This document shows positions 51,114 through 58,889 of a DNA stretch of 64,000 nt, piece by piece. The first letter of the stretch is position 1; each line of letters starts with the position of its first letter. The translations under genes and the position numbers were made by a program. The notes beneath the pieces were generated by a model, which worked only from the letters and a program-made list of their open reading frames with translations, was not told the origin of the DNA and did not search any database. The DNA lies in assembly GCF_900163715.1 (NCBI RefSeq), contig NZ_FWFF01000017.1:434001-498000 (forward strand), in the 5' to 3' direction. Source of the DNA: Brevibacterium yomogidense (lineage in GTDB: Bacteria; Actinomycetota; Actinomycetes; Actinomycetales; Brevibacteriaceae).

Positions 51114-53337
51114 CGACGACACCGGGGAGGACATCGTCGTCCCGGAGCCGGACTGGTTCCGCAGGGACGAGGAGTTCCGCACGATCCTCCCGCGGCAGGC
51201 CGATCGGACGAAGCTCGCGAAGGGCGGGATCACCGACGTCGACTCGTTGCTGCGCCACTTCCCCCGTCGCTGGGTCGACCCGGGCCAGTTCACCGACATC
51301 CGCGCACTCGGGACGCTCGAGGAGGGCACCGACGTCGTCCTCCACGTGACGGTCGCGGACGTCGCATCGCGGCGGATGAAGAACCGGCGGGGCACGATCT
51401 CCACGGTGTCGGTCACCGACAGCGCGGGAGGCTTCGTCGACGTGGTCTTCTTCAATCAGCCGTGGATCGGCAGAGTGCTGACCGCAGAGACGCGGATCCT
51501 CGTCAGCGCCCGGATCAAGTACTACCGGGGTCGCGTGCAGCTCTCGTCGCCCACACTGCTCACGGGCGACGGGAGGATCGCGGACGACGAGCGCACCGGG
51601 GACACCTCGATGCTCTCACCTTCCCGGCCGGTACCGGTCTATCCCACGGTCGGCAAGGTGACGAGCACGCGGATGCACACTCTCATCACGACGGCGCTCG
51701 ACACGGTCTCCGACGAATGGTTCGTGGACACGATCCCCGCACCCCTGCGACGCGAGCGGAAACTCGTCGGCCTGCGGGAGGGTTATGACGCGATGCATCG
51801 GCCGACCACCATGGATGAGGTGAAGCGCGCCTCATCACGGTGGGCCTACGAGGAAGCGCTCGCGCTCCAGACGGTGCTCCTGCAGCGCCGCAGGGAGCAC
51901 GAAGCACTCAGCGCGTCGGCGCTCGCGGGGAAGGAGCACGGCGTGCTCGCCGCATTCGACGAGGCACTGCCCTTCGCTCTCACGCTGTCGCAGAAGCATG
52001 CGGGCATAGACATCGGCGGCGAGCTGACGGGCAATGTGCCGATGAACCGCCTGCTGCAGGGCGACGTGGGGTCGGGCAAGACCCTCGTCGCGGTGCGGGG
52101 CATGCTCCAGGCCATCGACTCCGGCGCACAGGCCGCGCTGCTCGCGCCGACGGAGGTGCTCGCCGCTCAGCACTACCGCTCGATCACCGCGGCCCTGGGC
52201 GAGTTCGCCGCTGAATCCGCACTCCTGCGCCAGGAGAACGGCGTGGTCGTCGCACTGCTGACCGGATCGCTGTCGACGGCCGAACGCAGACGGATCCTCA
52301 TCGACCTGGCGATCGGAGACATCGACCTGGTCGTCGGCACCCACGCCCTGCTGTCGAAGACGACGATCTTCGCGAACCTGGGGATGGTCGTCGTCGACGA
52401 GCAGCACCGCTTCGGAGTGGAGCAGCGCGAGGCGCTGCGGCAGAAGGCAGGGGGCAGGACCCCTCACACACTGGTCATGACGGCCACACCGATCCCGCGC
52501 ACCGCGGCGATGACCGTGTTCGGCGACCTCGACGTGTCCACGCTCAACCACATGCCGTCAGGACGCAGGGAGATCACCACGCACCTCGTGCCGCTGGCGC
52601 AGCACCCCCACTGGGCGGATCGCGTCGTCGAAGTGATCGCGGAGCACACCGCACGCTCCCAGCAGGCCTTCGTGGTGCTGCCCCGCATCGAGACGAGCTC
52701 CCCGGACGAGGCGACGGGCGCTCCTCAGCCCGGCGTCGAGGACTACGCGGAGCACCTCCGCGGGGCGTCGGCACTGGAAGGCGCCCGGATCGAGGTCCTC
52801 CACGGACAGATGCCTTCCCAGGACAAGGACGATCGGATGAAGGCGTTCGCGGCGGGGGACATCGATGTCCTCGTGTCGACGACGGTCATCGAGGTGGGGA
52901 TCGACGTCCCCAACGCACGAGTCATGGTGATCGTCGACGCGGACCGGTTCGGCGTCGCGCAGCTCCACCAGCTGCGCGGTCGCGTCGGACGTGCCGGCGA
53001 TTCCTCCCTCTGCTTCCTCCTGTCGTACGCGTCCGAGGAATCGGAGGCGTACGAGCGGCTGCAGACGGTCGCGTCGACTCTGGACGGCTTCGAACTCGCA
53101 GAGTACGACATCCGCTCCCGTCGTGAGGGCGACGTCCTGGGCCGTGCGCAGTGGGGCGGCACGTCGAGCCTCCGCCACCTGTCGGTGCTCCGGGACGAGG
53201 CGATCATCAAGGATGCGCGGGAGGACGCGGCATGGCTGCTGGAGGCGGACCCCGCGCTGGACGAGAATCGCGCACTCGCCCGGCTCATCGCCCAGATCTT
53301 CTCGACCGCCGACGAAGACCTCATCGAGGCGGGCTGA
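51103..53337 (+). CDS. recG: ATP-dependent DNA helicase RecG
   Basis: This branch-migrating helicase remodels stalled forks and recombination intermediates. It has 744 residues. The N-terminal wedge region includes ADVASRRMKNRRGTISTVSV (OB fold). Walker A is LLQGDVGSGKTLVAVRGML near 318-336, the DExH box VVVDEQHRFGVEQRE near 428, then VMTATPIPRTAAMTVFGDLD, ATTVIEVGID-type motif V and HQLRGRVGRAGDSSLCFLL. The start GTG 51103 overlaps the DAK2 gene end; TTG 51106 is an alternative. It is followed by a 124-base repeat spacer and rsmD. Confidence 0.95.
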   Translation: MLSDDDTGEDIVVPEPDWFRRDEEFRTILPRQADRTKLAKGGITDVDSLLRHFPRRWVDPGQFTDIRALGTLEEGTDVVLHVTVADVASRRMKNRRGTISTVSVTDSAGGFVDVVFFNQPWIGRVLTAETRILVSARIKYYRGRVQLSSPTLLTGDGRIADDERTGDTSMLSPSRPVPVYPTVGKVTSTRMHTLITTALDTVSDEWFVDTIPAPLRRERKLVGLREGYDAMHRPTTMDEVKRASSRWAYEEALALQTVLLQRRREHEALSASALAGKEHGVLAAFDEALPFALTLSQKHAGIDIGGELTGNVPMNRLLQGDVGSGKTLVAVRGMLQAIDSGAQAALLAPTEVLAAQHYRSITAALGEFAAESALLRQENGVVVALLTGSLSTAERRRILIDLAIGDIDLVVGTHALLSKTTIFANLGMVVVDEQHRFGVEQREALRQKAGGRTPHTLVMTATPIPRTAAMTVFGDLDVSTLNHMPSGRREITTHLVPLAQHPHWADRVVEVIAEHTARSQQAFVVLPRIETSSPDEATGAPQPGVEDYAEHLRGASALEGARIEVLHGQMPSQDKDDRMKAFAAGDIDVLVSTTVIEVGIDVPNARVMVIVDADRFGVAQLHQLRGRVGRAGDSSLCFLLSYASEESEAYERLQTVASTLDGFELAEYDIRSRREGDVLGRAQWGGTSSLRHLSVLRDEAIIKDAREDAAWLLEADPALDENRALARLIAQIFSTADEDLIEAG

Positions 53338-53461
53338 TGAGACGCGGGCCGACGAGGAGACGCGGATTGACGAGAAGCGGGCCGAAGAGAAGCAGGCCGA
53401 CGAGAAACATGCCGACGAGAAGCAGACTGCCGAACGGTGCACTCGATACGTGGGCGCTGGC
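53338..53461 (+). repeat. 15-bp repeat spacer between recG and rsmD
   Basis: Imperfect units of GCCGACGAGAAGCAG and relatives fill 53340-53435. In the rsmD frame they would read as charged ADEKQ-type repeats with no stop codon, but no start codon with a ribosome-binding site lies upstream in that frame, so they are treated as non-coding. A GATACG box near 53446 may be part of an rsmD promoter. Confidence 0.75.
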
Positions 53462-54100
53462 ATGAGGATCATCGCCGGCCGCCACCGCGGGCGTCCTCTC
53501 CACGCACCGAAGGGCCGTGACACCCGGCCGACTCCGGACCGGGTGAGGGAATCCCTGTTCGCGTCGCTGGATGGGATGGGCGTCCTCGAGGACGCCCGGG
53601 TCCTGGACCTCTTCGCGGGGTCGGGGTCGCTGGGGCTCGAAGCACTGAGCCGCGGAGCGCACGACGTGGTGTTCGTGGACCAGGCGTCCGGGCCGGTGAG
53701 CGCGCTGACGCGCAGCATCGCAGACCTGGGGGAGGAGGGCCGCACCCAGGTCCTGTCCCAGCGCGCGCAGACAGCCGTGGACAGGCTGCTCGAGGACGAC
53801 CAGCGGTTCGACGTGGTCTTCGCGGATCCTCCGTACCCCATGGGGGAGGACGAGGTGGGTCGTCTGCTCAAGACCGTCGCCGGACTGCTGCGGGATCTGA
53901 GCGCGCTGGCGGTCGTCGAACGGTCGGTCCGCTCTCCCCAGCCCACTCTGCCGGAACGACTCGAGCTCTACCGCGACCGCACGTACGGGGAGACGCGGAT
54001 GTGGCTGCTCCAGCTGGTGGGCGACGGAGACGACCAGAAGGGCGAAGGAGACGACCTGATGGGCGAAGGCGGCGACCTTGTGGGCGACAGAGAAGGCTGA
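53462..54100 (+). CDS. rsmD: 16S rRNA (guanine966-N2)-methyltransferase
   Basis: This SAM-dependent enzyme methylates G966 of 16S rRNA. It has 212 residues. The N-terminus MRIIAGRHRGRPLHAPKG and TRPTPDRVRESLFASL are diagnostic; the SAM site is VLDLFAGSGSLGLEALSRGA and the catalytic motif IV is DVVFADPPYPMG. The last 25 residues are KGEGDDLMGEGGDL-type repeats. It ends eight bases from the convergent ATPase gene of the importer, leaving almost no room for a terminator. Confidence 0.94.
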   Translation: MRIIAGRHRGRPLHAPKGRDTRPTPDRVRESLFASLDGMGVLEDARVLDLFAGSGSLGLEALSRGAHDVVFVDQASGPVSALTRSIADLGEEGRTQVLSQRAQTAVDRLLEDDQRFDVVFADPPYPMGEDEVGRLLKTVAGLLRDLSALAVVERSVRSPQPTLPERLELYRDRTYGETRMWLLQLVGDGDDQKGEGDDLMGEGGDLVGDREG

Positions 54101-54107
54101 GGCGCGG

Positions 54108-54896
54108 TCAGTCGAGGACGGCTGACAGGAACTTCCGGGTGCGCTCCTCACGAGGATTCGTGAAGATGTCGTCCGGGTGCCCCTCCTCGAGGATCACACC
54201 GCCGTCGAACATCATGACCCGCTGCGAGACATCGCGGGCGAACTGCATCTCGTGGGTGACGATCAGCATCGTGATGTCAGTCTCCTCCGCGATGTCGCGC
54301 AGCACCTGCAGCACGTCATCGACGAGCTCCGGGTCCAGCGCACTCGTCACCTCGTCCAGCAGGAGGATGTCCGGATCCATCGCGAGCGCACGGGCGATCG
54401 CGACGCGCTGCTGCTGACCACCGGACAGCCGCGACGGATGCTCGTTCTCCTTGTCGGACAGCCCGACCTTCTGCAGCAGGCCCCGAGCCTTCTCCACGGC
54501 GTCGGCCTTCGCCATCCCGAGCACATGGATCGGCGCCTCGACGAGGTTCTCGATCACGGTCATGTTCGGGAAGAGGTTGAAGTGCTGGAAGACCATGCCG
54601 ATCCGCTTGGTGTTCGCACGCACCCGCTTGCTGGGCAGGGCGACTCGTTTTCCGCCGCGCTGCTCGTGGGTCAGCGGCTCCCCGTGGACGTCGATGTATC
54701 CGCCGGTCAGACTCTCCAGCGTCATGATGAGACGCAGGATCGTCGTCTTCCCGGACCCGCTGGGGCCGATGAGGGTGACGCGCTCACCTGGGCTGACGGT
54801 GAAGTTCAGACCCTTGAGGACCGTGTGGTCGCCGAACCGCTTCACCACATCGCGGAATTCGATGGCGGGCGTTCCGCCGGACTCAGTAGGTGGCAA
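54108..54896 (-). CDS. ehuA: Polar amino-acid/ectoine ABC importer ATP-binding protein (EhuA-like)
   Basis: This 262-residue ATPase energises the importer encoded upstream. Walker A is TLIGPSGSGKTTILRLIM near 42-58, the signature is RLSGGQQQRVAIARAL, Walker B ILLLDEVTSALDPELV and the switch His IVTHEMQFARDV. The short insert VALPSKRVRANTKRIGMVFQ after the Walker A region and the gene order match the ehuB-C-D-A arrangement of ectoine/hydroxyectoine importers. It overlaps the preceding permease gene by 14 bases. The ectoine assignment rests on the cluster as a whole. Confidence 0.82.
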   Translation of the reverse strand: MPPTESGGTPAIEFRDVVKRFGDHTVLKGLNFTVSPGERVTLIGPSGSGKTTILRLIMTLESLTGGYIDVHGEPLTHEQRGGKRVALPSKRVRANTKRIGMVFQHFNLFPNMTVIENLVEAPIHVLGMAKADAVEKARGLLQKVGLSDKENEHPSRLSGGQQQRVAIARALAMDPDILLLDEVTSALDPELVDDVLQVLRDIAEETDITMLIVTHEMQFARDVSQRVMMFDGGVILEEGHPDDIFTNPREERTRKFLSAVLD

Positions 54897-55545
54897 GAGA
54901 CTTCTCCAATCGTCGGATCAAGAGCGAGGTCGGGTAGCTCGCGGCGAGGAAGATCAGACCCGCCAGCGTGAAGGCCTCGGTGTAGGCGAAGGTGCGGCCG
55001 CCGATCTGCTCGGCCGTGCGCACGAGCTCCGTCACGTAGATCGCCATGAGGAACGGGGTGTCCTTGAACATCGCGACCGCGTAGTTGCCCAGTGAGGGGA
55101 CTGTGGCGCGCAGCGCCTGCGGCAGCACGATCGACCGGAAGGACCGGACGGGCGGCAGCGACAGTGCGCTGATCGCCTCCCACTGCCCCTGCGGCACCGC
55201 GTCGATCCCCGCGCGATAGCTCTCCGACATGTAGGTCGAGTAGTGGATGCCGATCACGAGGATGCCCACGGTGAGCGCGGGGACCTGGATCAGGGCCTCG
55301 TTCATCGAGAACAGCGTGTAGATGAAGACGAGCTGCACGATCAGCGGTGTATTGCGGATGAACGCCACGACGAGCTTCGGCAGCCAGTTCACCCAGGCGG
55401 GAAGGGTGCGCAGCAGCACTGCGATGAGCAGGCCCAGGAAGACCGCGATCACCGTACCGCCGATGGTGGCCACGAGCGTGGTGCCGAAGCCCTGCAGCAG
55501 GAGGGGGAGCGCGTCCAGCGCGCTCTGCCAGTTCCACCAGCTCAT
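54883..55545 (-). CDS. ehuD: Polar amino-acid/ectoine ABC importer permease (EhuD-like)
   Basis: This is a 220-residue His/Glu/Gln/Arg/opine-type permease with about five membrane segments. Typical stretches are LLQGFGTTLVATIGGTVIAV, FIRNTPLIVQLVFIYTLF, and the ATPase-contact EAA loop YRAGIDAVPQGQWEAISALS. MFKDTPFLMAIYVTELVRTA and YTEAFTLAGLIFLA resemble EhuD. Its start overlaps the EhuC-like stop (four bases, ATGA) and it overlaps ehuA at the other end. Confidence 0.82.
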   Translation of the reverse strand: MSWWNWQSALDALPLLLQGFGTTLVATIGGTVIAVFLGLLIAVLLRTLPAWVNWLPKLVVAFIRNTPLIVQLVFIYTLFSMNEALIQVPALTVGILVIGIHYSTYMSESYRAGIDAVPQGQWEAISALSLPPVRSFRSIVLPQALRATVPSLGNYAVAMFKDTPFLMAIYVTELVRTAEQIGGRTFAYTEAFTLAGLIFLAASYPTSLLIRRLEKSLATY

Positions 55546-56273
55546 GCCGTCACCACCTTCGCTTCAGGACGTCCGGTGAGTCGGGAGAACAGCCCCTTCT
55601 TCCCGTCGCCGCGGCCCAGTCGCCGTTTGGCGCTGCGCTCCAGCGCGTCCATGCCGACCTGGATGAGCCAGGCCAGGACGAAGTAGATGAGGAGCCCCAC
55701 GGTGTAGGAGAACATCGTGTCGCCCGTCGCCTGCCGGAGGATGTCGATGCGGTCGTTGAGGTCCTGCAGCGTGATGAAGGAGGCGACTGCCGTCCCCTTG
55801 AGCAGCTGGATCTGCAGCGTTGCGAGCGACGGGATCATGAGCGCCCAGCCCTGCGGGAAGATCACCCGGAACATCCGGCGGGCAGGCGACAGGCTCAGTG
55901 CCATCGACGCCTCCCACTGGCCCTTCGGGACGTGGACGATCGACGAGCGGACGACCTCGGCCGAATACGCGCCGTAGTTCAGCGCCAGCGCGAGGATGCC
56001 GCAGGTGAGCGGCCCCAGGTCGATGTCCAGCACGATCGGCAGCACGTAGAAGAACCAGAACAGCTGCACGAGCAGAGAGGTGCCGCGGAAGAACTCGACG
56101 ATGACGCGGCACGGAACGGAGATCCATCCCGTAGGCGCCAGCATGCCGAGGCCCAGCACGATCGCGATGAGCACCGTGCCGATCGCGCCGCCCACGGTGA
56201 GCTGCAGCGTGATGAGGAGTCCGTCCCAGAGCTGGGGGAGGGAGTCTATGAGAAGTGTGAGATTGTCACCCAT
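55542..56273 (-). CDS. ehuC: Polar amino-acid/ectoine ABC importer permease (EhuC-like)
   Basis: This 243-residue permease pairs with the following one. It begins with LWDGLLITLQLTVGGAIGTV, includes FFRGTSLLVQLFWFFYVLPI, the EAA loop EVVRSSIVHVPKGQWEASMA, and LKGTAVASFITLQDLNDRID. The C-terminus is a basic cytoplasmic tail (RRLGRGDGKKGLFSRL). A 108-base gap holding a long hairpin separates it from the binding-protein gene. Confidence 0.82.
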   Translation of the reverse strand: MGDNLTLLIDSLPQLWDGLLITLQLTVGGAIGTVLIAIVLGLGMLAPTGWISVPCRVIVEFFRGTSLLVQLFWFFYVLPIVLDIDLGPLTCGILALALNYGAYSAEVVRSSIVHVPKGQWEASMALSLSPARRMFRVIFPQGWALMIPSLATLQIQLLKGTAVASFITLQDLNDRIDILRQATGDTMFSYTVGLLIYFVLAWLIQVGMDALERSAKRRLGRGDGKKGLFSRLTGRPEAKVVTA

Positions 56274-56292
56274 GGGAATCCGTTCTCAGTCA

Positions 56293-56355
56293 CGCACACG
56301 CCCGGTCGACCGGAGACTCCGCAGTGCGGGACCTCCGGCCGACCGAGCGTGTGCG
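56293..56355 (-). terminator. Long intercistronic hairpin between binding-protein and permease genes
   Basis: A 23-base arm beginning CGCACACGCCCGGTCG (56293-56315) pairs with 56333-56355 with two mismatches and a 17-base loop. Located right after the solute-binding protein gene, it probably stabilises that mRNA or attenuates read-through, giving more binding protein than permease. Confidence 0.82.
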
Positions 56356-56381
56356 CGGGAAGAGTGCGGTGGTGGAACCGA

Positions 56382-57299
56382 TCACTCGTCACCGGTGGGG
56401 AGGTCGCCCTCGCACAGCATCTCGGTCGTCAGCGAACCGTCGGGGCGCTCCTCCGCGGTGAAGCCGAAGTCGCCGACGATGCCCAGGTAGCGCTCCTCAT
56501 CGGCGACGATCTCGTCGAGCTTCTCGTTGTAGGCCTCGAGCAGCTCCGAGTCATCGGTGCGGAAGACGGTGCCGCCGGCACCCACCTGCGGGACGCCGTC
56601 GATCTCCTGCACGAAGGACTCGGTCACCTCGACGCCGGCGTCCGGGTTGTTGTCCGCCATCGAGTTCAGCGAGATGCCGGTGAGTGCGAACACGTCTGCG
56701 CGGCCGGTGCTCACGGCGTCCATGCCGTCCTGCGGGGTGGAGACCTCGCTGTGGTTGCTGAGGCCCAGGCTGGTCGCGTAGTCGGACTCGATCGCGCCGG
56801 TCATGGTGGCGACGTTGAGGTCCGTGTCGACCAGGTCGTCCATGGTCGCGAGGTCCTCCGGATTGCCCTCCGGGGTCATGAGCGCGGTCGTGTACATGAA
56901 CTCGGGGTTCGAGAACGCGGCCTGCTCGCAGCGTTCCGGCAGGATCGACATGCCGGCGGACACCGCGTCGAACCTGTCTGCCGTGAGCCCCGGGATGAGC
57001 GCGCCGAAGTCGGCGTTGACGCCCTCGACCTCGTCGATGCCCAGTTCGGAGAAGATCTCCCGGTGCAGTGCGACGGTGGCTCCGGTGAGTTCGCCGCCCT
57101 CCTCGAAGCTGTACGGAACCTCGCCCGCGAACCCGACGGTGATGGTCCCGGCGTCGATCGCGTCCTGCAGAGTGCTGGCCTCGCCGCCGCCCTCGCCGCC
57201 GCCACCACCGCTGTCGCCGCCGCCGCAGCCTGCGGTCAGGGCGAGCGCTGTGACTGCGACTGCCGATCCGGCGATGCGTGCGATGCGTGTGGTTCTCAT
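56382..57299 (-). CDS. ehuB: Ectoine/hydroxyectoine-type solute-binding lipoprotein (EhuB-like)
   Basis: This 305-residue lipoprotein is the substrate receptor. The signal peptide ends with lipobox LTAGC (Cys25), followed by a Gly/Ser linker. The mature protein is an SBP family 3 member: GTITVGFAGEVPYSF, NADFGALIPGLTADRFDAVS, AGMSILPERCEQAAFSNPE. The E-x-P-(Y/F), (F/Y)GA(M/L)IPGL and KPERC-like segments line up with the characterised EhuB aromatic-cage and Glu/Arg ligand regions, which favours ectoine or a similar zwitterion. No ectoine catabolism genes are nearby, so an amino-acid ligand is the alternative. GGAGGA precedes the ATG. Confidence 0.8.
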   Translation of the reverse strand: MRTTRIARIAGSAVAVTALALTAGCGGGDSGGGGGEGGGEASTLQDAIDAGTITVGFAGEVPYSFEEGGELTGATVALHREIFSELGIDEVEGVNADFGALIPGLTADRFDAVSAGMSILPERCEQAAFSNPEFMYTTALMTPEGNPEDLATMDDLVDTDLNVATMTGAIESDYATSLGLSNHSEVSTPQDGMDAVSTGRADVFALTGISLNSMADNNPDAGVEVTESFVQEIDGVPQVGAGGTVFRTDDSELLEAYNEKLDEIVADEERYLGIVGDFGFTAEERPDGSLTTEMLCEGDLPTGDE

Positions 57300-57353
57300 G
57301 ACCTGGTTCCTCCGTGTTTCGTCGTCCTGTGAGGACGGTCCGCTATGACCGAC

Positions 57354-57373
57354 TTCACATCACGCTATGTGAA
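57354..57373. promoter_or_regulatory. Inverted repeat upstream of the importer operon
   Basis: TTCACAT (57354-57360) and ATGTGAA (57367-57373) are perfect arms six bases apart, 55 bases upstream of the binding-protein start. A TAGCGT box on the minus strand overlaps it. It is a plausible repressor site for the importer operon. Confidence 0.5.
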
Positions 57374-57458
57374 TCCTCCGAACATTCAGGGAGGAGGCCC
57401 TGATGGTTACAGGTTCGTGACTTTGAGCGGACTGTCCGGAAGACAGCAGGTGCACCTC

Positions 57459-57500
57459 GTGGAGCAGCAGGTCTGTGGCGTGGAGCAGCAGGTCTGTGGC
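57459..57500. repeat. 21-bp tandem duplication upstream of coaD
   Basis: GTGGAGCAGCAGGTCTGTGGC occurs twice in direct contact. The interval 57374-57537 otherwise contains no gene. Confidence 0.9.
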
Positions 57501-57537
57501 TGTGAGGAGGGGTGTTCGCGGCAGGGCGCGTCACCGA

Positions 57538-57543
57538 TACGAT
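57538..57543 (+). promoter_or_regulatory. coaD -10 box (leaderless)
   Basis: TACGAT stands seven bases before the coaD ATG at 57551, with no ribosome-binding site between, predicting transcription start at the A of the start codon. Confidence 0.6.
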
Positions 57544-57550
57544 CGATCCC

Positions 57551-58066
57551 ATGAAGATCGTCTGCCCGGGCTCATACGACCCCGTGACGAGCGGCCACAT
57601 CGATGTCTTCGCCCGCGGCCTGCGGTTCGCGGACCAGATCGTCGCCGCCGTCGTCCACAATCCCAACAAGTCCGGAGCCTTCCCGGTCCAGCAGCGCGTC
57701 GAGCTGATCCGCGCAGGACTCGAGGAGGATCCCCGCACGGCTCAGGCGCTCGCGGACGGGCGGCTGATCATCGACGACGTCGCCGGCGGCCTGCTGGTCG
57801 ACTACTGCACCCGGATCGGCGCCACCGCAGTCCTCAAGGGCCTCCGGTCCGCCACGGACTTCGCGTACGAGCTGCCGATGGCGCACATGAACCGCCACCT
57901 CACGGAGCTGGAGACCGTGTTCATCCCGGGCGACCCGCGGTTCGAGCACGTGTCCTCGTCCCTGATCCGCGAGGTGCACACGCTCGGCGGCGATGTCGAG
58001 GGCCTCGTCCCGACCGCGGTGCTCACCGCCCTCGACGACCTGCGGGCGGCGCGCTCGCAGGGCTGA
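57551..58066 (+). CDS. coaD: Pantetheine-phosphate adenylyltransferase
   Basis: This enzyme adenylates 4'-phosphopantetheine in CoA synthesis. It has 171 residues. The nucleotidyltransferase (T/H)xGH motif is CPGSYDPVTSGHIDVFARGL, with FPVQQRVELIRAGLEE, AVLKGLRSATDFAYELPMAH and the C-terminal SSSLIREVHTLGGDV. The ATG at 57551 is preferred over one 13 codons upstream because that would include the promoter. The last codons and stop are tandemly duplicated downstream. Confidence 0.96.
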   Translation: MKIVCPGSYDPVTSGHIDVFARGLRFADQIVAAVVHNPNKSGAFPVQQRVELIRAGLEEDPRTAQALADGRLIIDDVAGGLLVDYCTRIGATAVLKGLRSATDFAYELPMAHMNRHLTELETVFIPGDPRFEHVSSSLIREVHTLGGDVEGLVPTAVLTALDDLRAARSQG

Positions 58067-58099
58067 TCCCGGACTTCTCGCAGGGCTGATCTCGAACTT
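58054..58099 (+). repeat. Tandem duplication of the coaD 3' end including the stop
   Basis: CTCGCAGGGCTGATCCCGGACTT-type 23-base unit (58054-58076, containing the TGA) is repeated immediately at 58077-58099 with 21 matches. Beyond it, to 58275, lie only short GC-rich repeats such as CCGCAGCACTCAT and CCGCAGCACTCAC. Confidence 0.85.
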
Positions 58100-58275
58100 G
58101 AGGTGCAGGCCTGGGCGACGACCTGGGCGCAGACCTGGACGCAGGCGCACTCCCGGGGTTGCCCGCTCCCGAGGTCGACCGTTCCCGGAGTCACCCGCAG
58201 CACTCATCCGCAGCACTCACCCGAAGGTCGCTCGCGCGCCCGCGAGGACGCCCCGCGGACGTGCTGCGCCGCAGT

Positions 58276-58304
58276 TTGTGCGGGGTCTGCAGAAGGTCTA
58301 AGAT
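58276..58304 (+). promoter_or_regulatory. Promoter of the DUF177-rpmF-rnc operon
   Basis: TTGTGC (58276-58281) and TAAGAT (58299-58304) are 17 bases apart and look like a housekeeping promoter. The start codon is about 60 bases downstream with a ribosome-binding site, so this transcript has a leader, unlike many neighbours. Confidence 0.65.
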
Positions 58305-58365
58305 GGGTCCTTGCGTGTCATCTCAGGGTGCGCTGTGTTCGAACGAGACCGGGTGGAGGTGGACA

Positions 58366-58887
58366 GTGGAACGATCGTCGGAATTCGTCATCGACGTGAG
58401 GAAGCTGGGCCTCGCCGGCTCCCCGGGTTCGTGGGAGTCCATCGCGACGACAGTCAGAGCACCTGAGGACCTGCGGGTCGAGCTGATCGGTGTGCCGCAA
58501 GGCGATCCGGTCGACCTCGACCTCCGACTCGAGAGCGTCGTCGAAGGGATCTTCGTCTCCGGCACCGTGCGCGCCACGGCCAAGGGACAGGACGCCCGGA
58601 CACTCGACGACTTGGAGATGCCCCTCGATGCCGCCATCGAGGAGCTCTTCGTCTACGAAGCGGATCCGCAGGACGAGGAATCGCAGCTGGTGCAAGCCGG
58701 TCTGCTGGACCTCGAGCCCGCCGTCCGAGACGCTGTGGTGATGTCTCTGCCGTTCCGTCCGCTCAAGGATGGGGACGACGGAGAGTTCCACTACACGCTG
58801 GGTGAGGACATCACCGAGGACGAACCCGAGGAGGATCCTCGGTGGGCGGCACTCAAGAGTGTTCTGAACGAAGAGAAGGAGAGCTGA
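58366..58887 (+). CDS. YceD/DUF177-family protein
   Basis: This is a 173-residue acidic protein of the YceD family, nearly always encoded just before rpmF. Characteristic stretches are [57 protein letters not shown] and [20 protein letters not shown]. The family is linked to 23S rRNA accumulation in plants and to ribosome biogenesis; the bacterial mechanism is unclear. The GTG at 58366 follows GGAGGTG. The gap to rpmF is two bases. Confidence 0.92.
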   Translation: MERSSEFVIDVRKLGLAGSPGSWESIATTVRAPEDLRVELIGVPQGDPVDLDLRLESVVEGIFVSGTVRATAKGQDARTLDDLEMPLDAAIEELFVYEADPQDEESQLVQAGLLDLEPAVRDAVVMSLPFRPLKDGDDGEFHYTLGEDITEDEPEEDPRWAALKSVLNEEKES

Positions 58888-58889
58888 TC

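Noticed and set aside
57474..57550. Longer coaD start at 57512
   Set aside because: It would add 13 non-conserved residues and place the TACGAT -10 box within the coding region.
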